Shown: positions 7,752 to 15,543 of the stretch, piece after piece
How positions within the stretch are numbered: the stretch's first letter is position 1
Layout of the letters: each line of letters begins with the position of its first letter
NCBI GenBank assembly: GCA_934378195.1
Contig: CAKRPO010000034.1
Location: forward strand, 1-26,755
Reading direction: 5' to 3'
Source of the DNA: an uncultured Blautia sp.
GTDB taxonomy: Bacteria > Bacillota > Clostridia > Lachnospirales > Lachnospiraceae
DNA: 26,755 nucleotides
Notes under the pieces: model-generated
The model's input: only the letters and a program-made list of their open reading frames with translations
What the model was told of the DNA's origin: nothing
The model's database searches: none
Made by a program: the position numbers and the translations under genes

Positions 7752-9221
7752 TTATATAATAATACACACCATTCCACCTTTGCTGTCATTGACGATCTTC
7801 TGCATGGTATCCTGTAGTTTGGACTGGCTTTCTTCTCCGATGGAAGTCAGTTTGCTTCGAATTCCGTCCTGTACCAGCTGTTCGATGGATTTGCCAAATA
7901 TATTCGTTTCCCAGATACTTTCCCCTCTCTGACTGCTTTCTCCGATATACTGGATCAGGTCTTTGGCCTGCTGCTCTGTTCCCACGATTGGTGCGATCTC
8001 AGTTTCAATATTTGCTTTGATCATGTGAATGGACGGGCTCTTGGATTTTATCTTCACACCATATTTACTGCCCTGTCGTATCACAGACGGTTCTTCTATC
8101 TGAATCTCGCTGAGTTCCGGCACTACCACGCCATAACCATTTTCTTTTACTGCTTCCAGTGCCGCCTGCACTTTCACATACTGTTCTTTCATGGCAGCAA
8201 GTTCTTTCATCGTATGAATCAGATCATACTCTGTTTCCATCTGAATACCGCTCATTTCACTCAGGATCCGGTAATAGTATTCATCCTTCACCTGTACCCG
8301 GATACGTACCTTGCCGCTGGATAAGCTGACATCTTCCAGCAGAACATCCTGAACAAAGGGAATACCCAACTGTACATTTTCTCTGGTAATATTTTTAATA
8401 TGAAGTAATTTCTTCATCTGTTCCCGAATCTGGTTCAGAAGCTGAGCTTTCAGTTCATGGTCATTTGGCAGCATCTCCACCCATTTGGGGACAAAGTACT
8501 GAATCTCACTGACCGGAAATTCATACAAAATGTTGGAAAGGATCCTGGTGATATCTTCTTTACGTAACTGTTCACAGTTGGCCGCCATCGTTGTCACACC
8601 ATATTTTGTCTGCAGATTCCGGACAAGCTCCTGCGTTTCTTCTTTGTATGGCATCTGGGAATTCACAAGAATCAGAAATGGTTTGCCCTGTTTTTTCAGG
8701 AGGTTTATGGTCAGGGCTTCTGCCTCAGAAAAATTCTCCCTTGGAAGCTCTCCAAAACTGCCATCCGTCGTAATGACCAGTCCGATCGTTGCATGTTCCT
8801 GAATCACTTTGCGAGTTCCGGTCTCCGCTGCTTCATGAAATGGAATTGCTTTTTCAAACCATGGTGTCTTTACCATGCGTTCTCTTCCATCTTCAATATG
8901 ACCGCTGGCATCTTTTACCAGAAATCCCACACAGTCGATCAGACGAATCCGTACTTTCTGGTCATCGCCAAGGTTTACATTTATCGCTTCTTTGGGAATA
9001 AATTTGGGTTCTACTGTTGTGATCAGTTTGCCGGAACCGCTTAAAGGAAGCTGATCCCGCATCTCTGCCTGCTTCGACATTTCTATCTCCGGCAGGGCCA
9101 CCAGCTCCATAAACCTGCGGATGAATGTGGATTTGCCTGTACGGACTGGACCAACAACACCTATGTATATGTCACCACCGGTACGCGCCTGAATATCCCG
9201 GTAAACCTGAAAATTTTCCAT
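7752..9221 (-). CDS. spoIVA: Stage IV sporulation protein A (spore coat morphogenetic ATPase)
   Basis: SpoIVA polymerises by ATP hydrolysis on the forespore surface and forms the basement layer of the spore coat. The 489-residue product is close in length to the Bacillus subtilis protein. It shows the Walker A loop GPVRTGKST (24-32), a Walker B-like LIDCVGF, the TTDGSF segment, a helical middle region, and a conserved hydrophobic C-terminus (GGMVCIII) of the kind used for membrane-surface anchoring with SpoVM. It sits alone between the fumarase operon and the polysaccharide operon, with its own terminator. Its ribosome site lies inside a hairpin (9227-9291). In Bacillus it is transcribed in the mother cell by sigma-E; I could not identify a convincing sigma-E promoter here. 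Confidence 0.97.
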   Translation of the reverse strand: MENFQVYRDIQARTGGDIYIGVVGPVRTGKSTFIRRFMELVALPEIEMSKQAEMRDQLPLSGSGKLITTVEPKFIPKEAINVNLGDDQKVRIRLIDCVGFLVKDASGHIEDGRERMVKTPWFEKAIPFHEAAETGTRKVIQEHATIGLVITTDGSFGELPRENFSEAEALTINLLKKQGKPFLILVNSQMPYKEETQELVRNLQTKYGVTTMAANCEQLRKEDITRILSNILYEFPVSEIQYFVPKWVEMLPNDHELKAQLLNQIREQMKKLLHIKNITRENVQLGIPFVQDVLLEDVSLSSGKVRIRVQVKDEYYYRILSEMSGIQMETEYDLIHTMKELAAMKEQYVKVQAALEAVKENGYGVVVPELSEIQIEEPSVIRQGSKYGVKIKSKSPSIHMIKANIETEIAPIVGTEQQAKDLIQYIGESSQRGESIWETNIFGKSIEQLVQDGIRSKLTSIGEESQSKLQDTMQKIVNDSKGGMVCIII

Positions 9222-9223
9222 AT

Positions 9224-9291
9224 AAAAAAGCCCCCTTGCATATATTCACACAATCCCATGTATTGTTATATTTATATGCATAAGGGGCTTT
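9224..9291 (-). terminator. Terminator-like hairpin that also contains the spoIVA ribosome site
   Basis: Arms AAAGCCCC (9227-9234) and GGGGCTTT (9284-9291), plus an inner pair TGCATATA (9237-9244) and TATATGCA (9273-9280), form a 16-bp interrupted stem with a 28-base loop. On the minus strand it is followed by six T (9229-9224), as in an intrinsic terminator for the fumarase operon. The spoIVA Shine-Dalgarno run AAGGGGG (9237-9231) is in the 3' arm, nine bases before the spoIVA ATG. It may therefore both end fumarase transcripts and hide the ribosome site in read-through RNA. Confidence 0.65.
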
Positions 9292-9332
9292 GGTTATGAT
9301 TTATTTATTGGTTATGCTATATTTACTGATTA

Positions 9333-9899
9333 TCACTTGTTCTTGCTATGCTCTTTGAGGTAAGCTTCTCTGCCCTGCTCATAGAGATTGTTTCCTTCGC
9401 AGTCGATGATGACTACAAGAGGCATCTCCTCTACATAAAGTCTGCGAAGTGCCTCGGACTGGAGATCTTCGTACGCAACGAGTTCAGCCTTCTTGATGCA
9501 TTTTGCAAGAAGAGCGCCAGCACCGCCGATAGCGCCAAAGTAAACGCCGCTGTATTTCTTCATAGCTTCTACAACTTCCGGAAGACGGGCTCCTTTACCG
9601 ATCATACCACGGGCTCCTACGGACATCATAGTTGGTGCATAAGCGTCCATACGGCCGCTGGTGGTTGGGCCAGCAGATCCGATAACCTGACCCGGTTTTG
9701 CAGGGGTCGGACCCACATAATAGATGGTCGCATCTTTTGGATCAAAAGGAAGTTCTTCTCCTCTTGCAAGAGCCTCGCACATTCTTTTATGGCCGGCATC
9801 GCGGGAGGTATAGATCGTTCCTGTCAGGTAAACAGTATCCCCTGCGTGGAGTGTCTTTGCAAGTTCTTCAGTCAATGGTAATGTAATATGACGTTCCAT
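9333..9899 (-). CDS. fumB: Class I fumarate hydratase, beta subunit (Fe-S dependent)
   Basis: This is the C-terminal-type subunit of two-component class I fumarase, which interconverts fumarate and L-malate together with the product of the preceding gene. The 188-residue product has TSRDAGHKRM near 32-41, YVGPTPAKPGQVIGSAGPTT and SGRMDAY near 66-87, and the KYSGVYFGAIGGAGAL segment, all family hallmarks. The start codon lies one base after the stop of the alpha subunit. An exceptionally complete Shine-Dalgarno sequence, GGAGGTGATC, lies in the end of that gene. Tight spacing implies coupled translation and a stoichiometric complex. Tartrate dehydratase beta is the close alternative; context and residues fit fumarase as the default call. 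Confidence 0.93.
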   Translation of the reverse strand: MERHITLPLTEELAKTLHAGDTVYLTGTIYTSRDAGHKRMCEALARGEELPFDPKDATIYYVGPTPAKPGQVIGSAGPTTSGRMDAYAPTMMSVGARGMIGKGARLPEVVEAMKKYSGVYFGAIGGAGALLAKCIKKAELVAYEDLQSEALRRLYVEEMPLVVIIDCEGNNLYEQGREAYLKEHSKNK

Positions 9900-9900
9900 C

Positions 9901-10743
9901 TCAGATCACCTCCGTTTTGTGTCTGGTTACATGGCAGCTGATATTGATAGCGCACGGCATGCCTGCAATGTGTGTCGGCATGGTCTCGATATTCAGACCG
10001 ATTGCCGTTGTCTTTCCGCCAAATCCCTGCGGACCGATTCCAAGCTGATTGATTTTTTCCAGCATTTCTTTCTCGAGATCTGCGTAATACGGATCTTCGT
10101 TCTCAGAATCAACCGGACGCATCAGAGCTTTCTTTGCAAGAAGTGCAGCTTTATCAAAAGTTCCTCCGATTCCCACACCAACTACCATTGGTGGACATGG
10201 GTTCGGTCCGGCTGTCTCGACTGTCTCGAGGATGAAATCTTTGATTCCTTCGATGCCTGCAGATGGTTTAAACATACGAATCGCACTCATGTTTTCGCTT
10301 CCGAAACCTTTCGGACCAACTGTGATCTTGATATTCTCACCAGGTACGATCTCGGTATAAAGCATTGCCGGAGTATTGTCGCCGGTATTTCCTCTGCGTA
10401 CCGGATCCTTCACAACTGATTTACGGAGATAGCCGTTGGTGTATCCTCTGCGGACGCCTTCATTTACTGCTTCGGTGAGGTCACCGCCTGCAATATGTAC
10501 GTCCTGACCGATTTCAAGAAAGACACACGCCATTCCTGTATCCTGGCAGATCGGCACCTGCTCGTTTTCTGCTATCTGATAGTTTTCAATAATATTATCC
10601 AGTATTCCACAGGCAATCTGTCCGTCCTCTCTCGCACGACAGACCTGAATGGATTCTTTAATGTCCTCCGGAAGCACCTGGTTGGCTTCGATACAAAGTC
10701 GCTCGATGGTGTCCGTGATAACTGATGCTTGTATTTCACGCAT
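9901..10743 (-). CDS. fumA: Class I fumarate hydratase, alpha subunit (Fe-S dependent)
   Basis: This catalytic subunit binds the oxygen-sensitive [4Fe-4S] cluster of two-subunit class I fumarase. The 280-residue product contains three Cys positioned as cluster ligands: C66 (VPICQDTGMA), C183 (GPNPCPPM) and C270 (NISCHVTRHK). It also has the family segments RRGNTGDNTP and GPKGFGSENMSA. Length matches split class I enzymes. AGAGGTG lies seven bases before the ATG and a strong promoter about 40-65 bp upstream. It is followed by the beta subunit one base later. The enzyme probably serves the reductive branch that makes C4 acids; that role is inferred. The symbol is used loosely, since split fumarases have no settled name. 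Confidence 0.93.
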   Translation of the reverse strand: MREIQASVITDTIERLCIEANQVLPEDIKESIQVCRAREDGQIACGILDNIIENYQIAENEQVPICQDTGMACVFLEIGQDVHIAGGDLTEAVNEGVRRGYTNGYLRKSVVKDPVRRGNTGDNTPAMLYTEIVPGENIKITVGPKGFGSENMSAIRMFKPSAGIEGIKDFILETVETAGPNPCPPMVVGVGIGGTFDKAALLAKKALMRPVDSENEDPYYADLEKEMLEKINQLGIGPQGFGGKTTAIGLNIETMPTHIAGMPCAINISCHVTRHKTEVI

Positions 10744-10779
10744 ATCCTTGCACCTCTTAATCTAGTATTTTATTACTAT

Positions 10780-10808
10780 ATTGTATCGTATCGGCGATGT
10801 ATGTGCAA
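10780..10808 (-). promoter_or_regulatory. Sigma-A promoter of the fumarase operon
   Basis: On the minus strand TTGCAC (10808-10803) and TACAAT (10785-10780) are spaced by 17 bases. The expected transcript start is near 10773, about 30 bases before the fumA ATG. The promoter lies just downstream of the 10894-11155 palindrome. Confidence 0.78.
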
Positions 10809-10893
10809 GGGAGAGATTTTTTAATAGATTGATGTCCGTATTTCTGATTTACATTTTGGGGTATGCCTGAGAGGAACTATATAACGAATAACA

Positions 10894-11155
10894 GCCGAGG
10901 CACCTACAATCTTACTTCTGGTGTTACGAAGAAATGAGCTGTACTGGATTATGATTCTGGAACCTGTCGAGGCTTCCAGGAATTCTTTCGTTCTAGCGAT
11001 AACTGCGTTGCACTGTCTGAGTGCTGCAAGCACGAGTTTGCAAAAGCAGTTATCAATAGGCGAACGAAAGAATTACGGAAACGCAGACCTGTTACAGAAG
11101 CAAATCCTGTGTCAGCTCATTCTCCTACACCAGGCGCTATACATAGTGCCTCGGC
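10894..11155. repeat. 262-bp imperfect palindrome (MITE-like or structured RNA element)
   Basis: This fills most of the 478-bp gap between hydA and fumA. The outer ends are perfect 10-bp inverted repeats, GCCGAGGCAC (10894-10903) and GTGCCTCGGC (11146-11155). Moving inward, AATGAGCT (10933-10940) pairs with AGCTCATT (11114-11121), AATTCTTTCGTTC (10981-10993) with GAACGAAAGAATT (11062-11074), and GATAACTGC (10998-11006) with GCAGTTATC (11046-11054). The arms are similar but diverged between these blocks. No credible gene is inside. The remaining flanks hold the fumA promoter (10780-10808) and about 65 bp of AT-rich sequence after hydA in which I see no clear terminator. The shape suits a miniature inverted-repeat element or a long RNA hairpin. 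Confidence 0.75.
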
Positions 11156-11221
11156 GTAAATCATATTATATTACTCTCTCATCATACCCTCAAATTAAAT
11201 CAAAAATGTCCCCAAACCACA

Positions 11222-12910
11222 TCAATAAAACTCATTATGAAGCAGTTCATGCTCCTTGCCTTTGAGAAGTCCCTGATAAAGTTCAAGTACCATCGGGTTC
11301 TCATCGGACTTCTTGATAATCGTTGTATTATCTGCATTATACAGACCTCTTGCTCTGGCAGCTTTTGTTCTGTCACCGGATCTGGTCGGCTGACCGCCAC
11401 CCATGATGCATCCACGACGACATGCCATAACTTCGATCAGATGATATTCTGCTTCGCCGTTCTTTACACGATCCATAACGATTCTTGCATTGGCAAGTCC
11501 ACTGGCTACGCAGATCTTAATTTCCATTCCTTTGTACGGTACAGAGAATTCCTTGATTCCCTCATCTCCACGTACACCACACTCGGAGATTTCTCTCATT
11601 GTTTCTTTGCTGTGGTCCGGAGTCAGACGGCGGAGAACTGCCTCTGTAACACCACCGGTAACGCCAAAGATAACGCCTCCACCGGAGCCGAATCCAAACG
11701 GCATATCACATGCTTCCGGCTCAAGTCTCGCAAAGTCAAGGCCAAAGTTATCGATCATACGAAGAAGCTCTGTGGTCGTGATAACGATATCCGTATCTTT
11801 CTCACCATGTGTATAGCTGTTCGGACGAACTGCCTCTGCCTTCTTGGCAGTACATGGCATAACAGAAACCATGATAGTCTTCTTGCCTTTGGCATGTTCC
11901 GGATCACGGAAGTATTCCTTGATAACTGCAGAAAGCATTCCCTGTGGAGATCTGCAGGTAGAAATATTCGGGATATAATCCTTATACTGATCTGTAATAA
12001 ATTTTACCCATGCCGGACAACAGGATGTCAGCAGCGGAAGTTTCTCGCCTTTCTCTATACGATCGAGGAATTCTGCACTTTCTTCCATAATCGTAAGGTC
12101 GGCACTGAAAGTGGTGTCATAAACCTCATCAAAGCCCATACGGTGAAGAGCATTGACGATCTTGCCCATTACACTGCGGCCCTTCTGAAGTCCGTAATGA
12201 TCGCCTACCGCAACACGTACTGCAGGTGCAATCTGTGCAACTACACGAACATCCGGATCTGCAAGTGCCTTAAAGACTTTATCTGTATTGGTATGGATGG
12301 AAATAGCTCCTGTCGGACAGAATGCACGGCACTGTCCGCAGTTTACACACTGTGTCTCTGCGATTTTCTTGTTGAATGCCGGCATAACCATAGCTTCTGT
12401 TCCACGGAATGCAAATCCAAGTGCACCGATTCCCTGAATTTCCTCGCAGGCACGTACACAGTTTCCGCAGAGGATACATTTATTCGGATCGCGAACGATA
12501 GATGGAGAACTGAAATCCAGTTCATGCTGCTCTCTTGTGTTCTGGAAACGTACGGTTCTTACACCAAGACGATGTGCCAGTTCCTGAAGGACACACTCAC
12601 CACTCTTGATACATGTCGTACAGTCACGACAGTGTGCTGCAAGAAGCAGTTCCACGATCAGTTTACGATAGTTTCTTAATTTATTGGTGTTGGTATGAAT
12701 AACCATACCATCACGTGGTACTTCTGAACAGGAAGCAAAGGTTTTGCCTCTGTCATCTTCTACTGTACATAAACGGCATGCTCCAAATGTAGAAAGTTCC
12801 GAATGATAGCACAGTGTCGGAATATCAATGCCTGCGTTACGGATAACGGTCAGGACGTTTTTTTCATCGGTAAATTCAACTTTTCTACCGTCAATTGTCA
12901 TTGTACCCAT
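11222..12910 (-). CDS. hydA: [FeFe]-hydrogenase catalytic subunit of a trimeric NAD-linked enzyme
   Basis: This cytosolic subunit carries the H-cluster and, with HydB and HydC, is expected to couple H2 with both ferredoxin and NAD(H). The 562-residue product has, in order: a [2Fe-2S] domain (C34, C45, C48, C61); a His-Cys cluster site (H93, C97, C100, C106); two [4Fe-4S] motifs (C145/148/151/155 and C188/191/194/198); and the H-cluster motifs TSCCPAW (C297, C298), MPCTAKKAE (C353) and MACRRGCIMGGGQP (C497, C501). RR replaces the more usual GG-type residues in the last motif. It lacks the C-terminal [2Fe-2S] extension of the longer Thermotoga protein. AAGGAGG lies seven bases before the ATG. 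It is the last gene of hydC-hydB-hydA. Confidence 0.95.
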   Translation of the reverse strand: MGTMTIDGRKVEFTDEKNVLTVIRNAGIDIPTLCYHSELSTFGACRLCTVEDDRGKTFASCSEVPRDGMVIHTNTNKLRNYRKLIVELLLAAHCRDCTTCIKSGECVLQELAHRLGVRTVRFQNTREQHELDFSSPSIVRDPNKCILCGNCVRACEEIQGIGALGFAFRGTEAMVMPAFNKKIAETQCVNCGQCRAFCPTGAISIHTNTDKVFKALADPDVRVVAQIAPAVRVAVGDHYGLQKGRSVMGKIVNALHRMGFDEVYDTTFSADLTIMEESAEFLDRIEKGEKLPLLTSCCPAWVKFITDQYKDYIPNISTCRSPQGMLSAVIKEYFRDPEHAKGKKTIMVSVMPCTAKKAEAVRPNSYTHGEKDTDIVITTTELLRMIDNFGLDFARLEPEACDMPFGFGSGGGVIFGVTGGVTEAVLRRLTPDHSKETMREISECGVRGDEGIKEFSVPYKGMEIKICVASGLANARIVMDRVKNGEAEYHLIEVMACRRGCIMGGGQPTRSGDRTKAARARGLYNADNTTIIKKSDENPMVLELYQGLLKGKEHELLHNEFY

Positions 12911-12925
12911 AATTCAGCCTCCTTC

Positions 12926-14797
12926 CTATGCTTCCACATAAACCGCATCAAAGTTACAGTTGTCTTTACAGGAACCACACTTGATACATACATCGTTGTT
13001 AATATGATACGGAGATTTAATCTTTCCACTGATTGCACCTGCCGGGCAGTTCTTCGCACACTTGCCACAGCCGATACAGAATTCTGGGTTAATGTGGAAT
13101 TTACGAAGTGCTGTACAGACTTTTGCACGACATTTCTTATCCTTAATGTGTTCCTCGTATTCATCACGGAAACGTTTCAGAGTACTGATAACCGGAAGCG
13201 GTGCACTCTTACCAAGTCCACAGAGAGCCATGCTCTGTACCATGGTAGCAAGCTCTTCCAGTTCATCAAGGTCGGACATTTCGCCTTTGCCATCTACGAT
13301 TCTCTCAAGAATCTCCAGCATACGTTTGGTTCCTTCACGGCACGGAACACATTTACCACAGCTCTCACGCTGTGTAAAGTTCATGAAGAATCTGGCAACC
13401 TCAACCATACAGGTGTTTTCATCCATAACTACCAGACCACCGGAACCCATAATTGCATCGAGTGATTTAACGGAGTCAAAGTCAAGCGGACGGTCGATCT
13501 GGTCTTCGATCAGACATCCACCGGATGGTCCACCGATCTGTACGCCTTTAAAAGCAGCTCCACTCTTCAGGCCGCCGCCGATATCATAGATAATATGGCG
13601 AAGGCTGGTTCCCATAGGTACTTCGATCAGACCTGTGTTCTCAATAGCACCGGTCAGAGAGAATGTCTTAGTTCCCGGGCTTCCTTCTGTTCCGATGGTA
13701 CGGAACCAGTCAGCGCCCTGAAGGATGATCTTCGGAACGTTTGCATATGTTTCTACGTTATTAAGAACAGTAGGTTTCTCCCAGAGACCTTTTTCTACGG
13801 TACGAGGTGGTTTTACACGCGGCATGCCTCGTTTACCTTCGATGGATGCGGTAAGGGCAGAACCTTCACCACAGACAAACGCACCTGCTCCACGGTTAAT
13901 ATGTAAATGGAAGTTTACACCGGATCCAAGGATATTGTCACCAAGCAGTCCATAAGCTTCTGCCTGTTCGATAGCCATGCGGAGACGTTTAACGGAAAGC
14001 GGATATTCTGCGCGAACATAAATGTATCCATTCTCCGCACCAACTGCGTATGCTGCAATGGTCATACCTTCGATCATCTTATATGGATCACCTTCCATTA
14101 CGGAACCATCCATAAATGCACCCGGGTCACCTTCATCACCATTACATACAACGTAGCGTACTTTTTCTTTCTGGCGGGCAACCTGAGACCATTTTTTACC
14201 GGCCGGGAAACCAGCTCCGCCTCGTCCGCGAAGTCCGGACTTTGTTACTTCATCGATAACATCCTGTGGGGACATATCGAAGAAAGCTTTTGCCATAGCC
14301 TGGAAACCGCCGACAGCAATATATTCATCAATTGATTCTGCGTTGATATTGCCACAGTTCTCAAGAACAATTCTTGTCTGCTGATTCAGGAACGGAATAT
14401 CGGAAGGATGTGGACAGGCTGTATCATGATCACGATAAAACAGTCTGCTTACAGGTTCTCCTTCCATAACAGTACGCTCTACGATCTCTTTACAGTCTTC
14501 TACCTGTACATGAACATACTGATAATCATAAGGTTCAATCTTCATCAGAGGTCCTAATTCACAAAGGCCCTGGCATCCTGTCTTAACAACGCCAACATGC
14601 GGAACATCTTTCTGCATTTCTACACTTACCCAGTCAAGATTCTCGCACAATTTCGCCATCTCGTCGTAAATCTTCTGCGCGCCGGAAGCGATACATCCGG
14701 TACCGGAACAGACAAGTACACGACAGGTAAAAGATTCCAGGGTATTTTTTGCTTCAGCCTGCTTGTTGAGCAGATCTTCTTTACTCACAATACTCAT
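12926..14797 (-). CDS. hydB: NuoF-like flavoprotein subunit of the trimeric [FeFe]-hydrogenase
   Basis: This subunit binds FMN and NAD(H) and is the expected bifurcation site of the HydABC complex. The 623-residue product has an N-terminal thioredoxin-like [2Fe-2S] domain (C30, C35, C75, C79). The NuoF core follows, with the NADH loop GLRGRGGAGFPAGKKW (188-203), NGDEGDPGAF (219-228), an SLBB-like stretch near 380-430, and the [4Fe-4S] site C480, C483, C486, C526. At the end is a double-[4Fe-4S] ferredoxin domain (C574/577/580/584 and C604/607/610/614). This layout is typical of HydB and distinguishes it from plain NuoF. Its ATG overlaps the hydC stop (ATGA), with AGAGGTGA as ribosome site. 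Confidence 0.95.
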   Translation of the reverse strand: MSIVSKEDLLNKQAEAKNTLESFTCRVLVCSGTGCIASGAQKIYDEMAKLCENLDWVSVEMQKDVPHVGVVKTGCQGLCELGPLMKIEPYDYQYVHVQVEDCKEIVERTVMEGEPVSRLFYRDHDTACPHPSDIPFLNQQTRIVLENCGNINAESIDEYIAVGGFQAMAKAFFDMSPQDVIDEVTKSGLRGRGGAGFPAGKKWSQVARQKEKVRYVVCNGDEGDPGAFMDGSVMEGDPYKMIEGMTIAAYAVGAENGYIYVRAEYPLSVKRLRMAIEQAEAYGLLGDNILGSGVNFHLHINRGAGAFVCGEGSALTASIEGKRGMPRVKPPRTVEKGLWEKPTVLNNVETYANVPKIILQGADWFRTIGTEGSPGTKTFSLTGAIENTGLIEVPMGTSLRHIIYDIGGGLKSGAAFKGVQIGGPSGGCLIEDQIDRPLDFDSVKSLDAIMGSGGLVVMDENTCMVEVARFFMNFTQRESCGKCVPCREGTKRMLEILERIVDGKGEMSDLDELEELATMVQSMALCGLGKSAPLPVISTLKRFRDEYEEHIKDKKCRAKVCTALRKFHINPEFCIGCGKCAKNCPAGAISGKIKSPYHINNDVCIKCGSCKDNCNFDAVYVEA

Positions 14798-15273
14798 ACC
14801 GTCTCACCTCTCAATTCATTTAACAACTCGATTGCCTTTTCTGGTGTCATCTTCGGATGTACTTCATCATTTACTGTAAGTGTTGGTGCCAATCCGCACG
14901 CACCAAGGCAGGATACAGTTTCTACTGTAAAAAGCATATCATCCGTTGTATGCTTCTTATTGCTAAGTCCGAGTTCTTTCATCAGAGCTTCTTTGACCGG
15001 CATGGATTTACGCACATGACAGGCCGTTCCATCACAGACTTTGATCACGTATTTTCCTTTTGGCTCAAAGGAAAAGTTCTCATAGAAAGTGGCTACACTG
15101 TAAGCCTTTGCTTCTGTAACTCCAATCTTGGATGCAACATACGTCAGAAGCTCTCCAGGAAGATAACGGTACTCCGCCTGGATATCCTGCATGATTGGGA
15201 TCAATGATGCAGGTTTCGGTCCGTAATGCTCGATGATCTCATCTGTCTTCGCGTAATAAGACTGATCTAACAT
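14794..15273 (-). CDS. hydC: NuoE-like [2Fe-2S] subunit of the trimeric [FeFe]-hydrogenase
   Basis: This is the small electron-transfer subunit that works with HydB in the NAD-linked hydrogenase. The 159-residue product has the NuoE thioredoxin-like fold signature with four [2Fe-2S] Cys: C80 and C85 (CDGTAC) and C122 and C126 (CLGAC). The helical N-terminus (IPIMQDIQAEYRYLP) is also typical. Length matches HydC and NuoE. The ribosome site AAGGAGGG lies six to seven bases before the ATG and is close to ideal. It is first in the hydC-hydB-hydA operon and has a clear promoter upstream. Gene order and the ferredoxin domains on HydB support a bifurcating hydrogenase rather than complex I. Confidence 0.95.
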   Translation of the reverse strand: MLDQSYYAKTDEIIEHYGPKPASLIPIMQDIQAEYRYLPGELLTYVASKIGVTEAKAYSVATFYENFSFEPKGKYVIKVCDGTACHVRKSMPVKEALMKELGLSNKKHTTDDMLFTVETVSCLGACGLAPTLTVNDEVHPKMTPEKAIELLNELRGETV

Positions 15274-15352
15274 TCAATTCCCTCCTTGTTGAAAAATAGA
15301 TTTTTCCTGTGCTTATCGTTTTTGTATAATTTACACAGCTCTGTTATATCTG

Positions 15353-15381
15353 ATTATACATTAAATATATAATTTTCACAA
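15353..15381 (-). promoter_or_regulatory. Sigma-A promoter of hydC-hydB-hydA
   Basis: On the minus strand TTGTGA (15381-15376) and a perfect TATAAT (15358-15353) are spaced by 17 bases. Transcription should start near 15346, leaving a leader of about 73 bases before the hydC ATG. Confidence 0.78.
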
Positions 15382-15397
15382 GGAAAATATAGGAGAT

Positions 15398-15415
15398 TTG
15401 AATTAATTTATTCAA
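15398..15415. promoter_or_regulatory. 18-bp dyad upstream of the hydrogenase promoter (possible operator)
   Basis: TTGAAT and ATTCAA flank six bases in a perfect inverted repeat. Its centre lies about 60 bases before the predicted hydC transcript start, where CRP/FNR-type activators often bind. The outer TTG and CAA match the ends of Rex and FNR sites, but the inner bases do not match the Rex consensus. The region is very AT-rich, so chance is a real alternative. Confidence 0.35.
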
Positions 15416-15510
15416 TTTTTTTATTTTTTGCGACATTTTTGTGATGTTTTTAACATATTGTATAATTTTTTATCAATCTTGTTCTATTAAATTAACTTTT
15501 TATACAATTC

Positions 15511-15543
15511 AAAAGGAGTGGGACACCATATCTCACTCCTTTT
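15511..15543. terminator. Bidirectional intrinsic terminator
   Basis: AAAAGGAGTGGGA (15511-15523) and TCTCACTCCTTTT (15531-15543) form a 13-bp stem with one G-T pair and a seven-base loop. Each strand ends in four T. It would end minus-strand transcripts coming from folD and the glucosaminidase gene. It shares three bases with the next structured element. Confidence 0.7.

Noticed and set aside
9245..9275. Sigma-E promoter in the loop before spoIVA
   Set aside because: Bases around 9252-9278 give only a partial match to the sigma-E -10 and -35 consensus, so I did not annotate it, though one is expected in this area.
11237..12679. 480-codon open frame on the plus strand
   Set aside because: Antisense to hydA, whose cluster-binding motifs are complete. 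No ribosome site or family resemblance on the plus strand.
15444..15456. Rex-type operator (ATGTT-TTT-AACAT) upstream of hydC
   Set aside because: The half-site spacing is too short for the Rex consensus and the area is very AT-rich. The 15398-15415 dyad is the better candidate.
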